Positions 11,065-18,794 of a stretch of 64,000 nucleotides of DNA are shown here, one piece after another. The stretch's first letter is position 1, and each line of letters starts with the position of its first letter. The notes under the pieces are model-generated. The model was not told the DNA's origin. It saw only the letters and a program-made list of their open reading frames with translations, and ran no database searches. Source of the stretch: Ruminococcaceae bacterium UBA6353 (GTDB lineage: Bacteria; Bacillota; Clostridia; Oscillospirales; Acutalibacteraceae); assembly GCA_002437905.1 (NCBI GenBank), contig DJRT01000023.1, forward strand, positions 191,000 through 254,999, given 5' to 3'. A program made the position numbers and the translations under genes.

Positions 11065-11984
11065 GTTGCCGCCCCCTCCTGCGCTGTCACCGCAGCACCC
11101 TCCTGCACCCGTTCCGGCTCCAGGATAACCGTGCAGCCGGATAGCGCCACATCTTCTGTCAGCACACCGTCCGCCAGCTCTGCCACGGGCTCCAGCGCCG
11201 CGCGGCAGGCCCGGCCGTTCCGCAGCACATACACATAGCGGCCATGGGCATCCTCCTGCACCGCCGCATAGGGCACCAGAACCCCCTGCTCCGTTACCGC
11301 CGTAACGATGCGCGCCTTGGCTGTCAGCCCGGGGCGCAGTGTCTCGCTGCTTTGCCCGGCATCCAGCGTCACCACGCCCTCCACCACCGCCGCACCGCCG
11401 GTGGTGGTGCGCGCCGCCGGCGATATCTCCGTCAGCACGCCGGTATAGCGCTCTTCTCCCAGACCGTCCCCACTGACGCTGGCCGCCAGCCCGGTGCGCA
11501 GCGCGGGCAGATCCTTTTCCCGGATGCGCACCCGCACCCGCATATCCTCCCGCGTAGCCAGCACGGCGCAGGGCGCCTGCACCGCCAGCCACTCGCCGGG
11601 CTTGGCATTCACCTTCAGCACAATGCCGTCCGCCGGCGCCGTCACAATATCCGGCATAGCGGCCAGTGCCAGCGCCGCCTGCGTGCGGTCGCTGCTCTGC
11701 ATGCCGCGGGTGGCTGTTTTGTCCACCCGCAGCAGCGCATCCCCGGCGCACACTGCCTGTCCCTCCTCCACCAGCACCTCACCGATCACACAGCCCGCCC
11801 CGGCATAAACGCTTTCCCGGCCGCCCGCCTCCAGCACGCCGCTGCAGGTCACCGTCTGCTCCACCCGCTGGGTCTTCAGCTGCTGCGTCTGCACGCATGC
11901 CGTCTTATCGACCGGCCGCAGCAGCACCGCCACGCCGGCAGCCGCCGCCACGCCGGCCACTGCCAATATCCACCGCTTTTTCAT
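11061..11984 (-). CDS. HlyD/RND-type periplasmic adaptor subunit
   Basis: Adaptor (membrane fusion) protein of 307 residues. It has an N-terminal anchor (MKKRWILAVAGVAAAAGVAVLL), a first lipoyl half VEQTVTCSGVLEAGG...GQAVCAGDALLRVD, a second half DGIVLKVNAKPGEWLAV, a beta-barrel (RVRIREKDLPALRTGL...GVLTEISPAA) and a C-terminal membrane-proximal domain. There is almost no coiled-coil hairpin between the lipoyl halves, so it resembles the short adaptors of Gram-positive exporters. GGGAGG lies 8 nt before ATG 11984. It forms a two-gene operon with the permease. Confidence 0.82.
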   Translation of the reverse strand: MKKRWILAVAGVAAAAGVAVLLRPVDKTACVQTQQLKTQRVEQTVTCSGVLEAGGRESVYAGAGCVIGEVLVEEGQAVCAGDALLRVDKTATRGMQSSDRTQAALALAAMPDIVTAPADGIVLKVNAKPGEWLAVQAPCAVLATREDMRVRVRIREKDLPALRTGLAASVSGDGLGEERYTGVLTEISPAARTTTGGAAVVEGVVTLDAGQSSETLRPGLTAKARIVTAVTEQGVLVPYAAVQEDAHGRYVYVLRNGRACRAALEPVAELADGVLTEDVALSGCTVILEPERVQEGAAVTAQEGAAT

Positions 11985-12059
11985 TTGCCGCACCTCCCGC
12001 TCATTGCTTTTTATTTTGCGGAAAGGCGGCAAAAATATGTGCTGCCGACACGCCGGCAA

Positions 12060-12151
12060 AGCAGTAAACTTTTGTTATGGCATTTCTTACATATCCTCAC
12101 AAAAAGGCGTATTCACACAGGCAAAATACCCGTTTTTTTGATTGTTTTGTT
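12060..12151. other. intergenic stretch before the inverted-repeat element
   Basis: Upstream region of the adaptor gene. It should contain its promoter on the minus strand, but I found no convincing -35/-10 pair. No gene seen. Confidence 0.4.
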
Positions 12152-12425
12152 TAGACAAAGCAGTCGGGGTACAGCAGTTCCTGAAACGGAATATTTCCCC
12201 GTTTTGTTTGTCTCATCACTCGCAATACGACAGTATTGCTGCGTTCTTCGACTTCCAAAACGAAAAAATCTTCTCGTTTCAGGTCAAAGATTTTCGGCAA
12301 ACAGCGTTTCTTAGCGGCGCGGCGTCCCGACCGAAGAATACTGGCGTATTCTGAGCGGAGGGCAACAAAGCCGATAAGGACGCTGTTTAGCCGAAAAAAC
12401 TACTGTACCCCGACTGCTTTGTCTA
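12152..12425. repeat. 274-bp element with 23-bp perfect terminal inverted repeats (MITE-like)
   Basis: The left end TAGACAAAGCAGTCGGGG (12152 on) is the exact reverse complement of the right end (to 12425): 23 bp match perfectly and 28 bp with one mismatch. TA at each tip could be a target duplication. Inside, a second pair of arms (TTCGGCAAACAGCG at about 12293 and CGCTGTTTAGCCGAA to about 12395) and a third (AATACGACAGTATT, AATACTGGCGTATT) would fold the whole element. It has no reading frame of note. It looks like a non-autonomous transposable or folded intergenic repeat. Confidence 0.75.
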
Positions 12426-12444
12426 CAGATTTTGGCATTTTCTA

Positions 12445-12474
12445 TTGCTTTTTGCCGCATAAACGCGGTATAAT
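12445..12474 (+). promoter_or_regulatory. promoter of the zincin-like gene
   Basis: TTGCTT (12445-12450), 18 nt, TATAAT (12469-12474). The transcript starts about 35 nt before ATG 12517, which has an AAAGGAGAGG ribosome site. The promoter begins only 20 bp after the inverted-repeat element. Confidence 0.7.
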
Positions 12475-12516
12475 TCTCTCTGTCAGACGCTATCCTACGG
12501 AAAGGAGAGGGAGCCT

Positions 12517-14412
12517 ATGCGGCGCATTGCCTTAAACTACAGCCGACGGACGATTGCTTTTATCACGGCCGGCCTCCTGCTGGCCGCGCTGTTTGCCGGC
12601 ATTGCCTGTGCATGGCTGCATATCCGCCGCTGGCGGCAGCCGGCCGTGCCACTGACCTGTGTTGTCCCCACCGTTGCCCCCTCCTTTCTGCCCCTGGATG
12701 ATACACGGGTGGTCATCTGTGCCGCCGGTGTCAATCGCGAGGGACAGCCGTTAACCAGGCTGTATTGTGTGGATACAGCGCGGGATACTCTGCTGCATAC
12801 CGTTTCTCTGGCGGTTTCGCTGCAGCCGCTCGGCGTCAGTACCGAAAACGGCAGCGGCTTTTTTCTCGATACCGCCGGCCGGACGCTGTACCAGCTGAAC
12901 GAGGCACTGGAGACAGTTTCCACCCTGCCGGTGCAAACGGCTGAGGGCGTCCTTTCGCCGGACGGCCGGCAGTATTATTATGCCCTTTCCGGGCTGCTGT
13001 GGGCACTGGATACGGCAAGTGGGGAGATTTCCCCCCTGGCTACGCAGGATGATCTGCGGTTTGCCGCGGTTACCGGCATCCATCCCACGCAGGAACGCCT
13101 GGTTACCACTGCCTACACCGACGCCTATAAGGAGACCACCTGCTGCGCCGTGATTGACCTGACCGATGGCAGTACCGCTGTATACACTGAGCGGCTGTCC
13201 GCCCCCACCCTGTTCGGTGATCTGTTTGCGGATCTGCCGGCAGAGGCCGGCACTGCCGTGCTCGGCCGGCTGGACGGCACCGCCATGCTGGAGCTGCCGG
13301 CAGGCAGCGTGGGCGGTCTCTCCGCCATCACAGGGGTTCCCTATTTCATCGGCCGGGTGGATGAGGCGCAGAGCACCACCGCCATGCTACTATACATGGA
13401 CAGCCGCCTGGATCGCTTCGGGCTGTATGGCTGTCCGCTGGCCCCCCTCGGCATCCCCGGCGTGGAGAGCGGCGTCGCCATCGGAGAGAAGCTTCTGCTG
13501 TGCACCCCACAGGAGGAGGGCTACTCGCTCACCCTGGTAGATCCGCGGCGGCTGTCCTTTTCACACGCCGTTGGCGGCACGCCATTCTCCCATCCGCAGA
13601 TGGCCGAGCAGGCGCTGCTGGAGAGCTACCGCAACAGCCTGGCGCTCCTGCCGGCCGAGAGCGTGCTGAGCGGCTGCCGCCGCCACGCCGATGAGCTGGA
13701 GCAGACCTATGGCATACGCATCCTGCTGGGGGAAGAATGCACCATCCCCTGCACCTACTCCGATTTTAAGGTGATGACAACCGGCTCCCTTGGCCTGTAC
13801 AGCCGGCACTCCCTCGTTGTGGAGGAGGCGCTGAATACGCTGGACAGCGTACTGCGCCGCTACCCGGAGGGCTTTTTCCGCCAGTTCCGCCCCACCGGCG
13901 ATACCGGCGGCCTCCGGTTCATGCTCACCGGCCCCATCACCAATTCGCTGGACACCGTGGGCTATGCCTATACCAGCCGGGAGTGGTACAATATCGTCGT
14001 CAATATCCGCGACGGTGCACCGGCGGCCACCCTGTACCATGAGATATGGCACGCCACCGAACAGAAGCTGGCAGCAACCGCCAACCGGCGCTTCGGGGAC
14101 GGGGCATGGGAGGCCTGCAACCCGGCCGAGTTCCGTTATCTATACGCATCGGATGACTACACCAAACAATTGCGCTACACCTACGGCCATGACCAGGAGG
14201 TCTATTTCGTCGATCCATATGCCAAGATCGCGCCCGCCGAGGACCGCGCCCGCGTGATGGAGGCAGTCATGGCGCCGGAAAACTACCAAAGCGACGCCCT
14301 GATGCAGTGCCCTGCACTCCGACAAAAGCTGCAGCTGCTCTGTGAGGCGATCCGTGCCGGTTTTGCCACCGATGGGTGGCAGGAGGTATTCTGGGAGCGC
14401 TATCTTTCCTGA
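12517..14412 (+). CDS. membrane-tethered protein with propeller-like domain and putative zinc metallopeptidase domain
   Basis: I do not recognise a named family. The 631-residue protein has a short basic start, one membrane helix (about residues 14-34, FITAGLLLAALFAGIACAW) and a large outside part. Residues about 50-380 show repeating short motifs with aromatic and Gly-Asp turns (RLYCVDTARDTLLH, YYYALSGLLWALDTASGE, SYSLTLVDPRRLSF), suggestive of a beta-propeller. The C-terminal part (about 400-631) contains TLYHEIWHATEQ, a HExxH zinc motif at about residues 508-512, with nearby Glu/Asp/Tyr residues that could supply a third ligand. It would be a surface-exposed zincin. It stands alone with its own promoter and terminator. 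Protease function is an inference from the motif only. Confidence 0.6.
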   Translation: MRRIALNYSRRTIAFITAGLLLAALFAGIACAWLHIRRWRQPAVPLTCVVPTVAPSFLPLDDTRVVICAAGVNREGQPLTRLYCVDTARDTLLHTVSLAVSLQPLGVSTENGSGFFLDTAGRTLYQLNEALETVSTLPVQTAEGVLSPDGRQYYYALSGLLWALDTASGEISPLATQDDLRFAAVTGIHPTQERLVTTAYTDAYKETTCCAVIDLTDGSTAVYTERLSAPTLFGDLFADLPAEAGTAVLGRLDGTAMLELPAGSVGGLSAITGVPYFIGRVDEAQSTTAMLLYMDSRLDRFGLYGCPLAPLGIPGVESGVAIGEKLLLCTPQEEGYSLTLVDPRRLSFSHAVGGTPFSHPQMAEQALLESYRNSLALLPAESVLSGCRRHADELEQTYGIRILLGEECTIPCTYSDFKVMTTGSLGLYSRHSLVVEEALNTLDSVLRRYPEGFFRQFRPTGDTGGLRFMLTGPITNSLDTVGYAYTSREWYNIVVNIRDGAPAATLYHEIWHATEQKLAATANRRFGDGAWEACNPAEFRYLYASDDYTKQLRYTYGHDQEVYFVDPYAKIAPAEDRARVMEAVMAPENYQSDALMQCPALRQKLQLLCEAIRAGFATDGWQEVFWERYLS

Positions 14413-14428
14413 GTTTTGCACATAGAAA

Positions 14429-14475
14429 TAACCCGGCGTCCCAACCTTGAAGGTCGGGGCGCCGGGTTGTTTTTT
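14429..14475. terminator. intrinsic terminator between convergent genes
   Basis: AACCCGGCGTCCC...GGGGCGCCGGGTT followed by TTTTTT on the plus strand; placed between the zincin-like gene and brnQ. Confidence 0.85.
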
Positions 14476-14483
14476 CTGAAAAT

Positions 14484-15848
14484 TTACGCCCGTGCCTGCA
14501 TCTGACGGCCACCGCGGACAAAGTGGATCACCAGGCCGATCAGCAGACCGATCGCCGCCGGGCAGACCCAGCCGAGACCGATCCCGGCAAAGGGCAGCAC
14601 TCCGCCGATCGCCTTGATCACGCCATCCAAGCCGCAGGCAGCGCGCAGGCCGTCCGGCAGCGCCTTCAGCAGATCGTACACTGCAGCAATCAGCGTGAAG
14701 CCGGTAGTCCAGCCGTAAACCACCCGGTCATGACCGAAGAAGCGGCCAAACAGCGCCAGCAGCGCCAGGGTGATTGCCAGCGGATAGAGGAACATCAGCA
14801 CCGGAATGGAGAATTCAATAATCGAGCTCAGGCCAAAATTCGCAAACAGGAAAGAAACCGCGCTGAAAATGATCGCCCACACGCGATAGCCCGGCCCCTT
14901 CGGGAACATGGCCACAAAGGCCTCTGAGCAGCTGGTAATCAGGCCGACAGCCGTCTTCAGGCAGGCCAGCGTGACTGTGGCAGCAAGCACCAGCAGGCCG
15001 GCAAACCCAAGATAATGCTGGGCAATCTGCGCAAAGGCGATGCCGCCGTTCTCGCTGGCCGCAAAGACACCGCGGCTCTGCACACCGACGATCGTCACCG
15101 CCACATAGATCAGCGCCATCAGCAGGCAGCTGAACACACCGGCACGCACCGTATTGGCGGCAATGTCGCTCTCCTTTTCCACCCCAAGCCCGCGGATGAC
15201 CTGCACCACCACAATGCCGAAGGCCAGCCCGGCCAGCACATCCATGGTGTTGTAGCCCTCCAGAAAGCCGGCGAAGAACGGCTGCGTAGCATAGTCGTCC
15301 AGCGGCTCCACGCTGCCGATGGTTGTGGCGGGATTGACCAGCGATACCACCACCAGTATGCCGAGGAACAGCAGGAAGCAGGGATTGAGGATCTTACCGA
15401 CCCAGGTCAGGATCTTACCGGGGAACAGGGAGAACAGCAGCGCCGCCGCAAAAAACAGCAGCGTGAACAGCAGCAGGTACACCCGCGTGTGTCCCTCCGG
15501 CAGCACCTGCTCCAGCCCCACAGTGAAAGAGGTCGTTGCACAGCGCGGGATGGCGAAAAACGGCCCAATGGTCAGGTACAGCAGGCAGGTGAAAAAGTAG
15601 GCATACGGCCGGCCAACCTTGCTGCTGAGCTGAAACAGCCCCTCGCTGCGGCTAACGCCCAGCGCCGCCACACTCATCAGCGGCATCCCCACGGCCGTGA
15701 TCAGCAGGCCGATGACGGCCGGCCAGACATTGCTGCCCGCCAGCTGCCCAAGATGGATCGGGAAGATCAGGTTGCCGGCGCCGAAAAACAGGCCGAACAG
15801 CATGCTCGCCACATAGATGTATTCCTTGGTTGTCAGTTTTTGTTTCAT
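14484..15848 (-). CDS. brnQ: branched-chain amino acid transport system II carrier protein
   Basis: BrnQ/LIVCS-family secondary transporter, 454 residues, taking up leucine, isoleucine and valine with a cation (Na+ or H+). The N-terminal VASMLFGLFFGAGNLIFP is the family hallmark, followed by about twelve hydrophobic segments, including GVQSRGVFAASENGGIAFAQIA and LACLKTAVGLITSCSEAF. A GGGAG element lies 10 nt before ATG 15848. Single-gene unit: promoter at 15908-15936 and shared terminator at its end. Confidence 0.94.
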   Translation of the reverse strand: MKQKLTTKEYIYVASMLFGLFFGAGNLIFPIHLGQLAGSNVWPAVIGLLITAVGMPLMSVAALGVSRSEGLFQLSSKVGRPYAYFFTCLLYLTIGPFFAIPRCATTSFTVGLEQVLPEGHTRVYLLLFTLLFFAAALLFSLFPGKILTWVGKILNPCFLLFLGILVVVSLVNPATTIGSVEPLDDYATQPFFAGFLEGYNTMDVLAGLAFGIVVVQVIRGLGVEKESDIAANTVRAGVFSCLLMALIYVAVTIVGVQSRGVFAASENGGIAFAQIAQHYLGFAGLLVLAATVTLACLKTAVGLITSCSEAFVAMFPKGPGYRVWAIIFSAVSFLFANFGLSSIIEFSIPVLMFLYPLAITLALLALFGRFFGHDRVVYGWTTGFTLIAAVYDLLKALPDGLRAACGLDGVIKAIGGVLPFAGIGLGWVCPAAIGLLIGLVIHFVRGGRQMQARA

Positions 15849-15907
15849 CCTCCGAAAGCTCCCTTTTTTCGTTTTCGTGCATCCTGCGCAAAATACGCGT
15901 ATGGGTC

Positions 15908-15936
15908 ATTATACCACCGCCGAAAACAAAAAGCAA
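15908..15936 (-). promoter_or_regulatory. brnQ promoter
   Basis: Minus-strand TTGCTT (15931-15936), 17 nt, TATAAT (15908-15913), with GG just before the -10. Same form as the murA and SGNH promoters. Confidence 0.8.
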
Positions 15937-15971
15937 CAAAAAATTTCGTTTGCCCGGCGCCCACATCGGTA

Positions 15972-16883
15972 TTATGTCGAAATGGCGGCCTTCTGCCACA
16001 GCTGCTGCAGCGTTTCCCGGTCAGCCAGCCCCGGGGCAAAGGCCGTGGCACTGCCGGCAGCCACCGCCAGCGCCAATGCCTGCCGCGGCGTTCCTCCGGC
16101 TGCGGCGGCAGCCACATAGCCGGCCACAGTCGAGTCGCCGGCGCCGACCGTACCCTGCACCCGGCCGCGCGGTGCCGGCTGCCGCAGCACCTGCCCATCC
16201 GGCAGCACCAGCAGCGCCCCCTCACCGCCAAGAGAAATCAGCACCGCCCCGGCACCGCGCGCCTGCAGCTGGCGGGCGGCGGTCACCAGCGAGGTGTCAT
16301 CCGGCAGCGGATGTCCTACCAGTGCCTCCAGCTCTGCACGGTTCGGCTTGATCAGGCCGGGGTGCGCCGGCAGAGCCGCTGCCAAGGCCTCGCCGGCCGT
16401 ATCCAGTACGGTGTGCACCTCTTTCCCCACAGCCTCCAGCAGCCGGCAATAGGCATCCGCCGGCAGACCCGGCGGCAGGCTGCCGCACAGGCACAGCCAG
16501 TCCCCCGGCTGCAGCGTGCGCACCTGCGCACACAGCCGAGCAAAGTCCGCAGCATCCACCGCGGGGCCGGGGGGATTCAGCTCGGTTTCTTCTCCGGCCA
16601 GCAGCTTCACATTGATACGGGTGCTGCCCCGCGGCAAAAAGAGGGGGCGGGTCTCCACCCCCTCTGCCTGCAGCAGGGTCTGCAGCAGCTGCCCCGTCCC
16701 GCCGGCCGCCAGCAGCAGTGCGGTATTGGGCACCGAAAGCCTTGTCAGTACGCGGGAAACATTGATCCCCTTGCCGCCGGCGGCCAGCACGGCCGCCTGC
16801 GCACGGTGCAGCCTACCAGGCTGCAGACGATCCAGCTGCAGTGTGTGATCCAGCGCCGGATTCAGTGTTACTGTATAGATCAT
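15972..16883 (-). CDS. fruK: 1-phosphofructokinase family hexose kinase (PfkB fold)
   Basis: PfkB-family kinase of 303 residues, typical for FruK/LacC. It starts MIYTVTLNPALDHTLQLDRL, the FruK/LacC signature, has GGKGINVSRVL (sugar site) and ends with GTVGAGDSTVAGY, whose Asp is the catalytic base and whose GAGDS forms the anion hole. FruK makes fructose-1,6-bisphosphate from fructose-1-phosphate; tagatose-6-phosphate kinase is the alternative. No PTS or fruR gene is next to it; instead it follows mnmA by 1 nt with its GGAGGT inside the mnmA tail, an unusual operon partner. Confidence 0.85.
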   Translation of the reverse strand: MIYTVTLNPALDHTLQLDRLQPGRLHRAQAAVLAAGGKGINVSRVLTRLSVPNTALLLAAGGTGQLLQTLLQAEGVETRPLFLPRGSTRINVKLLAGEETELNPPGPAVDAADFARLCAQVRTLQPGDWLCLCGSLPPGLPADAYCRLLEAVGKEVHTVLDTAGEALAAALPAHPGLIKPNRAELEALVGHPLPDDTSLVTAARQLQARGAGAVLISLGGEGALLVLPDGQVLRQPAPRGRVQGTVGAGDSTVAGYVAAAAAGGTPRQALALAVAAGSATAFAPGLADRETLQQLWQKAAIST

Positions 16884-16884
16884 T

Positions 16885-17973
16885 TCATACCTCCGTTATG
16901 GTGCCGCCACCCAGCACCTCATCCCCATCATATACCACGACCGCCTGACCGAGCGTGATTGCCCGCTGCGGCGTGTCGAATACGATCTGCACCCGGCCAT
17001 CCGGCAGTGGTGTTACCGTGGCCGGCGCCTCCCTGGCCGAATAGCGGGTGCGGGCGGCCGCCCGCAGCGGCGCAGCCGGCACCTCGCCGGCGATCCAGTT
17101 GAAATCCTCCGCTGTCAGCCGGTCACTGTACAGCGCCGGCTCCGGCGCCAGCACCACCCGGTTATGCGCCATGTCCTTGCGGCACACATACAGCGGCGCC
17201 GGCAGGGATAGCCCCAGCCCCTTGCGCTGCCCGACCGTATAGGCGATCATGCCCTTATGCTCTCCCAGCACCCGGCCGTCGGTGTCCACAAACTCGCCGT
17301 GCGGATATTCCCGGCCGGTGTAGCCGCAGATGAACTCCGCATACTTCCCGTTTTCCACAAAGCAGATATCCTGGCTGTCATGCTTGCGGGCATTATAGAA
17401 GCCGTGCGCCTCGGCATACGCCCGCACCGCCTCCTTATCCGGCATCTCCCCCAGAGGAAAACAGGTGTGCGCCAGCTGCTCCTGGGTAAGGAAATACAGC
17501 ACATAGGTCTGATCCTTTGCCAGGTTGCGTGCCTTTTTCAGCTTGTAGCGACCGCTGGCTGCATCATATACCACACGGGCATAGTGCCCTGTGGCAATGG
17601 TATCGTACCCCAGCAGCCGCCCCTGCTCATACAGGCGGGCAAACTTCATGTACCGGTTGCAATCAATGCAGGGATTGGGGGTATACCCCTTCTCATAGGC
17701 CGCCACAAAGCGGTCAATCACCTGTGCGGAGAAATCCGCCGTATAGTTGAACACATAGTAGTGCATACCGAGCGAATAGGCCACCTGCCGGGCATCCTCT
17801 GCATCCGATTGAGTACAGCAGGCCTTTTCGCGCGGCTGCTCACCGCTGCCCTCATGCAGCTTCATCGTCACGCCGATGCAGGTATAGCCCGCCTGCTGCA
17901 TCAGGGCGGCGGCCACCGAGCTATCTACCCCGCCGCTCATAGCGATCAGAGCCTTTTTTTCTGTTGTCGCCAT
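16885..17973 (-). CDS. mnmA: tRNA-specific 2-thiouridylase
   Basis: MnmA, 362 residues, thiolates U34 of tRNA-Lys/Glu/Gln. PP-loop SGGVDSS near the N-terminus, first catalytic Cys region NPCIDCNRYMKF, KHDSQDICFVENGKYAEFI, and the second Cys near the SLPAPLYV/VVLAPEPALY barrel domain. Two ATGs are possible: 17979, which overlaps the preceding gene's stop (ATGA) but sits only 2 nt from AGGAG, and 17973, which has ideal 8-nt spacing; I chose the latter. The sulfur donor chain (IscS/NifS) is not in the window. Confidence 0.95.
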   Translation of the reverse strand: MATTEKKALIAMSGGVDSSVAAALMQQAGYTCIGVTMKLHEGSGEQPREKACCTQSDAEDARQVAYSLGMHYYVFNYTADFSAQVIDRFVAAYEKGYTPNPCIDCNRYMKFARLYEQGRLLGYDTIATGHYARVVYDAASGRYKLKKARNLAKDQTYVLYFLTQEQLAHTCFPLGEMPDKEAVRAYAEAHGFYNARKHDSQDICFVENGKYAEFICGYTGREYPHGEFVDTDGRVLGEHKGMIAYTVGQRKGLGLSLPAPLYVCRKDMAHNRVVLAPEPALYSDRLTAEDFNWIAGEVPAAPLRAAARTRYSAREAPATVTPLPDGRVQIVFDTPQRAITLGQAVVVYDGDEVLGGGTITEV

Positions 17974-17975
17974 TG

Positions 17976-18212
17976 TCATTGCTCCTCTCCGAACAGCAGT
18001 GTGAGCAGGGCCGTGCTGCCGCGCCGCTGCAGCTCCCGGCGCAGGGCGGCCGCCTGCACCGGCGAAAGCTCCGCCACCAGCGCCGCCGGGGAGCATCCGA
18101 ACTGCCGGTACAGCCGGCGGCTGATCTCCTGCGGGGACAGCGCCGGCTCGGCAGCCAGTGCCAGCACAGCCGTCCGCAGATGCTGCGGGCGGTCGAACCG
18201 ATAAACCTGCAT
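17976..18212 (-). CDS. small uncharacterised protein upstream of mnmA
   Basis: Short gene of 78 residues beginning MQVYRFDRPQHLRTAVLALA, with GAGGG 7 nt before ATG 18212. The protein is basic and alpha-helical in appearance (SPQEISRRLYRQFGCSPAALVAELSPVQAAALRRELQRR); residues 30-50 look like a small winged or helix-turn-helix unit but no family is recognised. Its stop overlaps the first mnmA ATG, so it is translationally coupled to mnmA. Codon use is like its neighbours, which supports a real gene. Confidence 0.6.
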   Translation of the reverse strand: MQVYRFDRPQHLRTAVLALAAEPALSPQEISRRLYRQFGCSPAALVAELSPVQAAALRRELQRRGSTALLTLLFGEEQ

Positions 18213-18237
18213 GCGTAACCCTCTTTTCTCTTCCCAT

Positions 18238-18266
18238 AGTGTGCCATACTTTCCCCTGGATGTCAA
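18238..18266 (-). promoter_or_regulatory. promoter of the small gene-mnmA-fruK operon
   Basis: Minus-strand consensus TTGACA (18261-18266), 17 nt, CACACT (18238-18243); 26 nt to the first start codon. Confidence 0.65.
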
Positions 18267-18352
18267 CAGAAAACGCCGAGCCGCCGCACTTTTGCACAGC
18301 AGCCCCGGCGCCGGACTATGCAGCCGCCCGGAGGAAAGGGTGCACACAACGG

Positions 18353-18400
18353 AAAAATTCCCCGGCGCAGTGCCCCTTCCGGCCTGCGCGGGGGATTTTT
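18353..18400. terminator. terminator of the fumarate reductase operon
   Basis: Long hairpin AAAAATTCCCC...GGGGATTTTT with T runs on both sides, directly downstream of the last gene of the malate-to-succinate operon. Confidence 0.75.
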
Positions 18401-18431
18401 CGTGGTAACAGCTTTTTTTCAGGGCTGCAGG

Positions 18432-18764
18432 TCAGGCATTCACCTTCGCCGCAAGCTCCGCAGCCTCGTCCAGCTTCTTGTTGCGGAAGTACAGCGCCGC
18501 ATCAATGGAGATCTCGATGAAATTCAGCACATAGAAGAAGAAGGAGAGGAAAAAGATGAAGCCCGATTTCGGCTCAACGCCGCACAGTCCCGCGCACTCA
18601 ATGGTCTTTTTGGCAATGCCGCAGGCATAGCCAATCAGCAGGAACACCTCAAAAAAGAGGCTTTTCCCCTTGGCCGTGCGGGAGACCCACGATTTGCGGA
18701 TAGAGATCGGCCAGGAAAGGCCGAAGCAGAAGATTGTCAGGGCTTCCAGTAAATCAATGATCAT
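18432..18764 (-). CDS. small integral membrane protein, PQ-loop-like, last gene of the fumarate reductase operon
   Basis: 110-residue membrane protein with three hydrophobic segments: about residues 2-22 (LLEALTIFCFGLSWPISI), 36-55 (SLFFEVFLLIGYACGI) and 69-95 (FIFFLSFFFYVLNFIEI). The stretch SWPISIRKSWVSRTAKGKS, a Pro after the first helix followed by a Lys/Ser-rich turn, recalls the PQ-loop of SemiSWEET-type carriers; this is only a resemblance. It lies 30 nt after frdA with a weak ribosome site and ends at the operon terminator. A role as carrier or membrane dock for the soluble reductase is speculation. Confidence 0.6.
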   Translation of the reverse strand: MIIDLLEALTIFCFGLSWPISIRKSWVSRTAKGKSLFFEVFLLIGYACGIAKKTIECAGLCGVEPKSGFIFFLSFFFYVLNFIEISIDAALYFRNKKLDEAAELAAKVNA

Positions 18765-18794
18765 GTTGTTGACCGGCTTTCTTTATCAGTTTTT

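Noticed and set aside
9892..11751. A 619-residue single protein covering permease and part of the adaptor region
   Set aside because: Its first part is an out-of-frame reading of the adaptor gene; the conserved permease starts at 11064 with an ATGA overlap.
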